Made by a program: the position numbers and the translations under genes. A DNA stretch of 64,000 nucleotides from Bos javanicus (lineage: Eukaryota > Chordata > Mammalia > Artiodactyla > Bovidae), in NCBI RefSeq assembly GCF_032452875.1, contig NC_083871.1, positions 3,757,692 to 3,821,691 on the forward strand, in the 5' to 3' direction. The notes under the pieces are model-generated. The model worked only from the letters and a program-made list of their open reading frames with translations. It was not told the origin of the DNA and made no database searches. Numbering within the stretch: the stretch's first letter is position 1; every line of letters starts with the position of its first letter. Shown here piece by piece: positions 56,146-64,000 of the stretch.

Positions 56146-57224
56146 AAAACAAACAAACAAAATCATGCGGTTCCTGCCCTCTTCTAAAATGAATCTAAAA
56201 TTTAAATCCCCCAGTGTAGCAGCAACAAACCTTCTGGAAGAACAAAGCAGAACAAAGCACAGTCTAGTCACTTATAAATCTCTCTGACTCCTACATATTT
56301 TCATTCATCTTGATTTAATGGAATGAAATTTTTTTACATAAGGAAACATCAGACATGTGCATAATTAAATAGATAGGTTTTGATTAATTGATTTCACAGT
56401 AGATGTACTTTTCATGTTTGACACTTATATCTGCACAGTTCAAGATGGTAGCCACTAACTACTTAGGTATATTTGAGTACTTAAAATGTGGATACTTCTA
56501 CCTAACATGTGTCATGACAGTAAATTAACACACTAGGTTTCAAAGAATTAGTAAAAAATATAAAATATTTCATTAAGTTTTTGTATTTGTTGAAATACTG
56601 TTTGATTGATAAGGTTAAATAAAGTATATTATTTAAATGAATCTAATCTGTTCCTTTTGGCTTTTTATTTAGTTACTAAACAATTTTAACTTATGTGGTA
56701 CACACCATATTTCTACTGTTAGCATTTATCTAGATATCAAAAATAATTTGGAGGCAAGAGACTTCATATTATACCATGTATATATATAAATATGCTAATA
56801 TGCAAATTGTCCAGGCTTTTCAATAAGACTTTTCTTTTTTTTTCCTTAGAGGGATGGAGTTTTCATGATTGGCAATTCCTGATTTGAAAGGAGAGAGGCA
56901 ATGACTTAGTTGATTGAGTTTCTCTCTTTCTGTAATGACTATACCAATTATGAAGGGCTTATGAAACCTTTTACTTCCCTGGCACACCTATATTTTATTA
57001 GCACCCCAAGAAGATTCCAAATCATCTTTGGTAACTATACATGGGGAATCTGAAATAGCTGCAGTTATTTTAAAATCACTTTATATTATTGTTGATTGGT
57101 ATTCAGACTGCATTTTTTTTCTCCCCTTTTTAGAACTCAGCCACTTAACTCACCTGGCATCTTTCTCTGTCCAGGCAACCATTCTGGATACCTTTCCCTT
57201 ATGCAAAATTATTTCACTCTACAG
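56146..57224. other. AT-rich single-copy stretch
   Basis: Contains a (CAAA)n run near 56140-56162 and a short (TA) run at 56782. No gene recognised. Confidence 0.4.
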
Positions 57225-58361
57225 AGTCTGTGTGAAGGAGAAGTGGCTGTCTGAGGATGCCTTACAAATAGTTGAGAAAAGAAGAGTAGCAAAAGGCAAA
57301 AGATAAAGGGAAATATATACCCAACTAAATGCAGAGCTCCAGAAAAAAAAAAAAAGCAAGGAGAAACAAAAATGCCTTAAGGTAAGTTCTTATGTGAACA
57401 ATGCAAAGAAATGAAGGAAAACAATCAAATAGAATGGGAAAGACTATAGATCTCTGCAAGAAAATTGGAAATATCAAAGGAAAATTTCATGCAAAGATGG
57501 GCACAATAAAAGACAGAAATTGCAAGGACCTAACAGAAGCAGAAGAGGTGGCAAGAATACACAGAAAAACTGTACAAAGAAGGTCTTAATGACCTGGATA
57601 ACCATGATGATGTGGTCACTCACCTTGAGCCAGACATTCTGGAGTGTGTAGTCAAGTGTGCCTTGGGAAGTGTTACTACTAACAAAGCTAGCAGAAGTGA
57701 TGGAATTCCAGCTGAGCTATTTAAAATCCTAAAAGATGATGTTGTTAAAGTGCTACAATTAATATACCAGCAAACTGGGAAAACTGAGCAATGGCCACAG
57801 AACTGGAAAAATCAGTTTTCATTCCAATGCCAAAGAAAGGCAATGTCAAAGAATATACAAACTACCAGACTGTGGTTCTCATTTCCCATGCTAGCAAGAT
57901 AATACTCAATTTCCTTCAAGCTACATTTCAACAGTACGTGAACCAAGAACTTCCAGATGTACAAGCTGGATTTAGAAAAGGCAGAGGAACCAGAGACCAA
58001 ATTGCCAGTGTACATTGGATCATAGAAGCAAGGGAATTCCAGAAAACAATCTAATTCTGCTTCATTGCCTTTGATGGTGTGGATCACAACAAATTATGGA
58101 AATTCTTAAAGAGATGAGAATACCAGACCACCCTGACTTGTCTCCTGAGAAACTTCGATGCAGATCAAGAAGCAACAGTTAGAACTGGACATGGAGCAAC
58201 AGACTGGTTAAAAATTGGGAAAGGAATATGTCAAGGCTATATATTGTCATTCTGTGTATTTAACGTATATGTAGAGTATGTCATTCAAAATGCCAGGCTG
58301 GATGAATCACAAGCTGGAAGCAAGATTTCTGGGAGAAATATCAACTTCAGATACGCAGATG

Positions 58362-58575
58362 TGGTAATTTGCTTTGGCCTTGCCCAATTATTTGCAACCC
58401 TTTGGACTAGGCTGCCAGCTTCCTCTGCCCAGGGGATTCTCCTAACAAGATTTCTGGAGTGGGTTGCCATGTCCTCCTCTAGGGGATCTTCCTAACTCAG
58501 GGATTGAGACTATGTCTCCTGTGGTTCCTGAACTGCACGTAGATTCCTTATTTCTGGGCCACCAGGGGAAATCCC
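58362..58575 (-). mobile_element. Bov-tA SINE splitting a YADD motif
   Basis: Minus-strand SINE: TTTGCAACCCTTTGGACTAG, GAGTGGGTTGCCATGTCCTC, GGGGATCTTCCTAACTCAGG, then the antisense tRNA head to GGGCCACCAGGGGAA. Target duplication agatacgcagatg (58349-58361) and agacatgcagatg (58576-58588), 11 of 13 identical. Confidence 0.9.
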
Positions 58576-58689
58576 AGACATGCAGATGATACCACTCAAA
58601 TGGCAGAAAGTGAAGAATTAAAGAGTGTCTTGATGAAGGTGAAACAGGAGAGTGAAAAAGCTAACTTAAAACTCAGCCTCCAAAATATC

Positions 58690-59138
58690 GGGACCATCCC
58701 AACAATGAACCGACTTGAGGGAGTGGTGCTGCAGAAGAATAAAGAAAAAGAAGACTCGGAAATAAAGTGGGGATAGGGGGCTGATGCCATTCGCAGGCAA
58801 AAGCACAGATCCTAATCCTTGCATGCTTTTTATTGTTAACTTCTACTTCCTCATTCGTGTTCTAGAGATATCTGTTGTTTACAGTCTCAGACTGGGGATG
58901 AAGATATACAATGGCTAGTGATGCCCTTTCTCAGCAACTCCCTCAAGGCTCTGGTTACCTGAATAGTCACTAATGATTTTTCATCAGTACATCAGTACTT
59001 CAACATCTTACTTTTAAGATGTCTTTCCACAATGTACTTTTTACTGCTCCCAGCCTGGGGAGTGATGAGAAAGTCATTCTTATTTTTCAAATAAAGCCCA
59101 TTATAGTACAGGCCTGTGCATAGCATATTCCCTTCACA
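58690..59138. mobile_element. LTR-like block inserted in BovB
   Basis: About 450 bp absent from other BovB copies, between codons for KLNIQ and KIMAS. It holds AATAAA at about 58740 and 59089, and GCTGCAGAAGAATAAAGAAA near the left side. It is consistent with a solo LTR, but no terminal TG/CA or duplication could be fixed. Confidence 0.4.
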
Positions 59139-59793
59139 AAAAACTAGGATTATGGCATCCAGTCCCATCACTTCACAGCAGATAGATGAATAAAAAGTGG
59201 AAACAGCAGCAGATTTTATTTTCTTGGGCTCCAAAATCACTGAAGATGGTGACTGCAGCCATGAAACTAACAGACACTTCCTCCTTCTAAGAAAAGCCAT
59301 GACAAATCTAGACAGCATATTAAAAAGCAGAGACATTACTTTGCCAACAAAGGTCCATATAATTCAAGCTATGGTTTTTCCAGTGGCCATGTATTGATGT
59401 CAGAGTTGAACCATTAAAGAAAGCTGAGCACCGAAGAATTGATGCTTTTGAACTGTGGTGTTGTAGAATACTCTTCAGAGTCCCTTGGACTGTAAGGAGG
59501 TCAAACCAGTCAATCCTAAAGAATATCAACCCTGAATATTCATTTGAAAGGATGGATGCTGAAGCTGAAGCTCCAGTACTTTGGGCACCTAATGCAAAGA
59601 GCTGACATTCAAAAAGACCCTGATGATGGGAAGGTAGGAGGAGAAGAAGATGACAGAAGATGAGATAGTTGGATGGCATCACCAACTCAAGGGACATGAG
59701 TAAGCTCCAGGAGATGGTGACGGACAGGGAAGCCTGGCTTGCTGCAGCCCATGGTGTTACAAAGAGTCGGACATGACTGAGTGATTGAAAAAC

Positions 59794-60259
59794 AACAGCC
59801 TTCCAGAAATGGTTTACCATAGCTGCAGCTGAAAGCAGAACTGGAATAAGAAACCAAACACCTATAAGTCAACCCACACCTTACAGGGTTCATGTCTGTT
59901 TGTACTCTTTATGCTCATAATACTGCTTTCTATTTGAAATGGTGATTCACTGATTTCTTTTTAAATGTTGGGAGTTTTAATGAGATTATCTAGTTTTTAT
60001 TACTGAAAAGAGCCCCAAGCTATAATGAGGTCTATCATCTCACTCCTTAAAATTCATTCAGCATTTCAACTGGTCTAGATTTTTAGTGGGGTGAAACTGG
60101 TGCTTCTTTGTAAATAATAAAATCTTTTGTTGCCTTGCTTTCATCAAACCATGATTGAAGAAGATTATCTTCATAATGATCAACAGGCTTGGAATCACAG
60201 GAAATGTCCAAGTAAATGCCCTGAGTTCTGAGCATGCTTCTCTCAGATCATTAAATAAA
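59794..60259. other. Single-copy spacer
   Basis: Nothing recognised. Confidence 0.35.
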
Positions 60260-60800
60260 AAAGAGGCTTGATTCTTGGAAGAAAAGCTATGACAAATCTA
60301 AACAGTTTATTAAAAAGCAGAGATATCGTTATGCCAACAAAGATCCATATGTTAAAAGCCATGGTTTTTCAAGTAGTAATCTATGCATGTAAGAGTTGGA
60401 CAATAAAGAAGGCTGAGTGCCAAAAAATTGATGCTTTTGAATTGTGGTGCTGGGGAAGATTCTCGAGAGTCCCTTGCACTGCCAGGAGTTCAAACCAGTC
60501 AATCCTAAAAGAAATCAACCCTTAATATTCTTTGGAAGGACATGCTGAAGTTGAAGCTCCAATACTTTGGTCACCTGATGTGAGGAGCTGAATCATTGGG
60601 GGAAAAAAAAAAAAAAAACCCTGATGCTGAAAAGATTGAGTGCAAGAGAGGGTCAGAGAATGAGATGGTTGGATAACATCACTGATTTATTGGATGTGAG
60701 TTTGAGCAAAGTTCAGGAGATAATTAAGGACAGGGAAGCCTGTAGTTCTGGAGTCCATGGAGTGGCAAAGAGTCAGACATGACTTAATGATTGAACAACA
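60260..60800 (+). mobile_element. Diverged BovB 3' end
   Basis: Starts at LILGRKAMTNLNSLLKSRD-like codons (frame 60268-60525), runs through CKSWTIKKAE to the terminus GTCAGACATGACTTAATGAT. An A-run at 60605-60618 and small indels break the frame. It resembles the 57225-59793 copy in age. Confidence 0.88.
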
Positions 60801-61529
60801 GTATACACAGTCTGGAGTTGAGCAAGTAATATGGCTTCCAAATCCACTGAATGATTTATTTTTTTTTAAAGCATTAGTCCACTCTGTCTTCCTCTTCAAA
60901 TTCAAACACTACAATAAGTATTAAGGAGATCCTACATGGTTCAATCATATTTTCAAATTTCTTTTCACATACTGTATTTCATTATGTGTGTATGAGTGTG
61001 TGTGTTTTTGTGTGTAACACATCTGATAATGTACAGCATTCAAGGGATAAGTGAAGTCTGTTCAACATTTAGGGATATGACGATACAATTTGATAGCTCC
61101 TCTAACCACAGGTAGGTATCTAGAAAGTTCTTATGAGTGCATAAATAATCTGCAAAAATAGTATTTTCCTTTTTGGAAGTCTTCACACTAGAAGTATAAG
61201 TGAATCCATAATAAATAAAGACCATGTAAGTGTGCATAGGAGATTAGGAGGGTAAATATCATAGGATGAGCCATTTGGCTAGATTGAGCAAATTTGGTAT
61301 TGTAGTCAAGAAGTGTATGAAATCTTAAATTACAAGAGGAAGACAATTAATTGAGTATAAGGATCCTCTTCTATAGTGTTTTTAAAAACCCATGAATATA
61401 GTGGAGTATATTCAAAAATTACCTAAAGGAAATGAAACTATATTACTGAATGTGAAGGCAGCAATAGGGTTTTCTTCTATGGGCTGGTTGGCTGTCATTT
61501 ACCTTCTAACATCTCTCTGTGCTCAGCTC
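60801..61529. other. AT-rich single-copy stretch
   Basis: Contains an imperfect (TG)n run at about 60984-61015. No gene recognised. Confidence 0.4.
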
Positions 61530-61810
61530 TCACTTTCTACAGCTTTTTTCTGACATTACAGTCAGAGTAATCTTTTGAAAAACATAGACACAGCTATGTA
61601 TAACTTTTCAGCCTAAAGCTTCAGTGTCTTCTCATTGCTCCTGGAAAAATCCAGACCACTTGACAAGGGAGGTGAAACCTTGACCTCTAGACCTACTCTA
61701 CACTTTACAGTACTATTTCACTGTGATTGTAAAGAGATAATCTTATCATTTTCTTTTCCCATAGATCAAAGCCTTTAGCTATTCTCTGTTTCTGTTTAGA
61801 ACATTCTTTG
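61530..61810 (+). mobile_element. L2 LINE 3' end
   Basis: CAGTCAGAGTAATCTTTTGA, then TTCAGTGTCTTCTCATTGCT and AAATCCAGACCACTTGACAA, and GCTATTCTCTGTTTCTGTTT follow the L2 3' order (GAATGATCTTTCTAAAA, CTTCAGTGGCTTCCCATTGC, AAATCCAAACTCCTT, GCTGTTCCCTCTGCCTGGAA). Ancient and diverged. Confidence 0.65.
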
Positions 61811-61914
61811 TGGCGTTTACTTCAATTTCTGTTATCTGGAAATGGCTTTACTTCAACTTACCTCAGTTTTCACAATGATTTGTGTTATGCTGAGTTAGAT
61901 TTTTTTGTTTGTTT

Positions 61915-62520
61915 TGCTTTGAAATTTGCTAGGCCTTTTGAAATTACACTTGATATCTTTCATAAGTTCTGGGAAACTCTCAGCCATTTTTGCTTCAAAT
62001 ATAATTTTGCCCTATTTTATCCCTTCTCTTTATAGGATTCAAATCAAGGGTATGTTGATTGTCTTACTGTTTTCTCTGTGTTTCTTACCATTTCTTCTAT
62101 GTTTTCCATATCTGTGTCTGTTCAAGCTATGTTCTGCCCAATATCTTTTGACATATACCCCAATTTATAAATTCTATCTTCAGATGTCTTTACATTTCCC
62201 ATTAAACCTCTCTATCCAATATTATAATTTATTAAGAATATAACTAGTGTTATTTAGTTTCCTTAAATTCTATACTTTTTTCCATTTACCCATCTATCAA
62301 CTGTCCTATTTCATTTTTAATTAAGTTAATTTCCATGCTGAGATCACCTGTTGCATTAACTTGTTTGAACACTGTAAAACATTTGATAAAACCAATGCGT
62401 AAACTTTTGGTGGATCTATATTAACCATTGATTTTTAGGTTTCTGTTTCTTTTTCATCCATTTATGGATATCATTTTGCTGTGTCCTTAGTTATCTTTCC
62501 CTATTGATGGTTCATTTTCC
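61915..62520 (-). mobile_element. Old L1 ORF1-region remnant
   Basis: TTTCATAAGTTCTGGGAAAC, TCTCAGCCATTTTTGCTTCA, TCTTACTGTTTTCTCTGTGT and TCAAGCTATGTTCTG resemble antisense ORF1 of an L1M or HAL1-type element. Plus-strand frames here are antisense shadows. Confidence 0.55.
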
Positions 62521-62547
62521 TTGATAAATGATGTATTTGGAAGGATT

Positions 62548-62890
62548 CACTGAAGAATTGATGCTTTTGAGCTATGGTGCTGGAGAAGACTCTTGAGAGC
62601 TCCTTGGACAGCAAGGAGATTAAACTAGTTAACCCTGAATATTCATTGGAAAGACTGATGCTGAATCTGAAGCTCCAATATTTTGGCTACCTGATGCAAA
62701 GAACCAACTCATGGAAAAAACCTTGATGCTGGGAAAGATTGAAGGTAGGAGGAAGAGGGGGAAACAGAGAATATGATTGGATAGCATAAACTCAATGGAC
62801 ATGGGAGATGGTGAAGGATGGAGAAGCCTGGTATACTGCAGTCCATGGAGTCACAAAGAGTCAGACACAACTGAGCGACTGAACAACCAT
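62548..62890 (+). mobile_element. Diverged BovB 3' end
   Basis: From RIDAFELWCWRR-like codons to GAGTCAGACACAACTGAGCG, about 340 bp with several indels. Confidence 0.88.
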
Positions 62891-63429
62891 CCACATTAGA
62901 GTAGAAACATTGCCTTCTTCATATCTATATGCCTGTAGAAAATCCAAGTTGGGATTTGTTCAACATAAATTCCATAATTGAGATTCTCTCCCCAATCCAT
63001 CCATGTGAAAGTGAAAGTAAAATGTTTAAGTTTAGGAAAAAAAAGATGTACAAATCTTTTAAATCTGCTTTCATTCCATTTGTTCTGCTTACTGAAAAGG
63101 TAGCCTTTTCTGTATACATAGCCTTTTGTCAGGAGGTGGGGAAGTTATAGTTGGTTTAGAAATATTCTCTCTCACTCTCTCTCTCTATATATATATATAA
63201 TCTCCAGGAATCCATAGTTGTCAGGCACTGACTCTAAGATTCTCCATCATGGCAAGCTCTGATCTTGACTGCTTCCTCCTTTATCTCATGCTGCAAATGA
63301 CCTCAGAGCAAACACAGCTCCCACCCAAAGCCCATTCTAGTTTTCCCTATTTTCAGGTGTCGTGTGTGTATGTGTGTGTGTGTGCCAAACACACTTATAA
63401 TGTATTGTTTCCATTACATTTCCTTGTTC
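62891..63429. other. Single-copy stretch with microsatellites
   Basis: A (CT)n run adjoins a (TA)n run at about 63166-63200, and a (TG)n run lies at 63363-63385. Short frames have no recognisable domain. Confidence 0.5.
63166..63200. repeat. Compound (CT)n-(TA)n microsatellite
   Basis: Eleven or so CT repeats with one CA interruption pass directly into about six TA repeats. Confidence 0.9.
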
Positions 63430-64000
63430 TTTTTTTTAATTAATTTATTTATTTTAAATGGAGGCTAATTACTTTACAATATTGTACTGGTTTTTGCCAT
63501 ACATTGACATGAATCAGCCATGGGTGTCCCCCATCCTGAAACCCCCTTCCTTCTCCCTCCCCATCCCATCCCTCAGGGTCATCCCAGCGCACTGGCCTTG
63601 AGTGCCCTGTCTCATGCATCGAACCTGGACTGGCTATCTATTTCACATATGGTAATATACATGTTTTAATGCTATTCTCTCAAATCATTCTACTCTCACC
63701 TTCTCCCAGAGTCCAAAAGTCTGTTCTTTACATCTGTGTCTCTTTTACCGTCTTGCATATAGGGTCATAATTACTATCTTTCTAAATTCCATATGCATGC
63801 ATTAATATACTGTATTGGTGTTTTTCTTTCTGACTTAATTCACTCTGTATAGTAGGCTACAGTTTCATCCAACTCATTAGAACTGATTCAAATGCATTCT
63901 TTTTAATAGCTGAATAATATTCCATTGTGTATATGTACTACACTTTTCTTATCCATTTGTCTGCCAATGGACATCTTGGTTGCTTCCATGTCCTAGCTAT
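63430..64000 (-). mobile_element. L1 3' end running off the window
   Basis: Minus-strand ruminant L1: T-tract, GGAGGCTAATTACTTTACAA, CATGAATCAGCCATGGGTGT, CCATCCTGAAACCCCCTTCC, then antisense ORF2 C-terminus (GAATAATATTCCATTGTGTA, TTGGTTGCTTCCATG). It continues beyond 64000. Confidence 0.9.

Larger units (their letters stand above)
57225..59793 (+). mobile_element. Diverged BovB LINE with two insertions
   Basis: An older copy that enters at the linker (KWLSEDALQIVEKRR), continues through GIPAELFKILKDD, DVQAGFRKGRGTRDQI and FRYAD, then the C-terminal domain to GTCGGACATGACTGAGTGAT. A Bov-tA SINE splits the YADD codons (58362-58575) and an LTR-like block lies at about 58690-59138. Open pieces at 57612-57902, 57791-58054 and 59197-59397. 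More diverged than the copies at 18-30 kb. Confidence 0.88.

Overview
The window looks like intergenic or intronic nuclear DNA of a bovid (cattle, sheep or goat type). The evidence is dense BovB (RTE-clade) LINE copies, dimeric BOV-A2 SINEs with AGC-repeat tails, tRNA-derived Bov-tA SINEs, one cetartiodactyl CHR-type SINE and ruminant-type L1 elements. I found no intact host protein-coding gene, no convincing exon set, and no structural RNA gene. Nearly every long open frame is a piece of a retrotransposon endonuclease or reverse transcriptase, or its antisense shadow.

Layout. 1-18.7 kb: AT-rich single-copy DNA with decayed BovB fragments (533-2875, 2926-3925, 7190-8240, 15853-16174), about ten SINEs, an old L1 3' end (9.4-9.9 kb), MIR remnants and LTR-like pieces. 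18.75-22 kb: the longest single-orientation BovB, missing only part of its 5' UTR. 22-26.2 kb: old L1 3' ends and AT-rich unique DNA. 26.25-30.8 kb: an old plus-strand BovB split by a full-length BovB whose 5' half is inverted, with a perfect 12-bp target duplication. 30.8-41.9 kb: BovB pieces, an interrupted MLT1-like LTR, a CHR SINE, a short L1 3' end and single-copy DNA. 42.2-56.1 kb: a nested stack in which an old L1 holds a Tigger-like DNA transposon, which holds a near-complete minus-strand L1 (about 7.9 kb without its own inserts), which holds two BovB copies. 56.1-64 kb: more diverged BovB copies, an L2 3' end, an old L1 ORF1 region and an L1 running off the right edge.

Summing my own intervals, BovB accounts for roughly 20 kb, about a third of the window. 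The elements do not act as a gene system. BovB and L1 encode endonuclease plus reverse transcriptase for target-primed reverse transcription; the BOV-A2 and Bov-tA SINEs share 3' sequence with BovB and are thought to borrow its machinery. All coding copies here are broken, including loss of catalytic residues. I did not find an undescribed biological system; the most informative content is insertion mechanism (twin priming, nesting, a tail-only insertion) and two unexplained inverted repeats. Boundaries without a target duplication are estimates of about 10-20 bp. Family names come from recognised consensus motifs, not from a database search.
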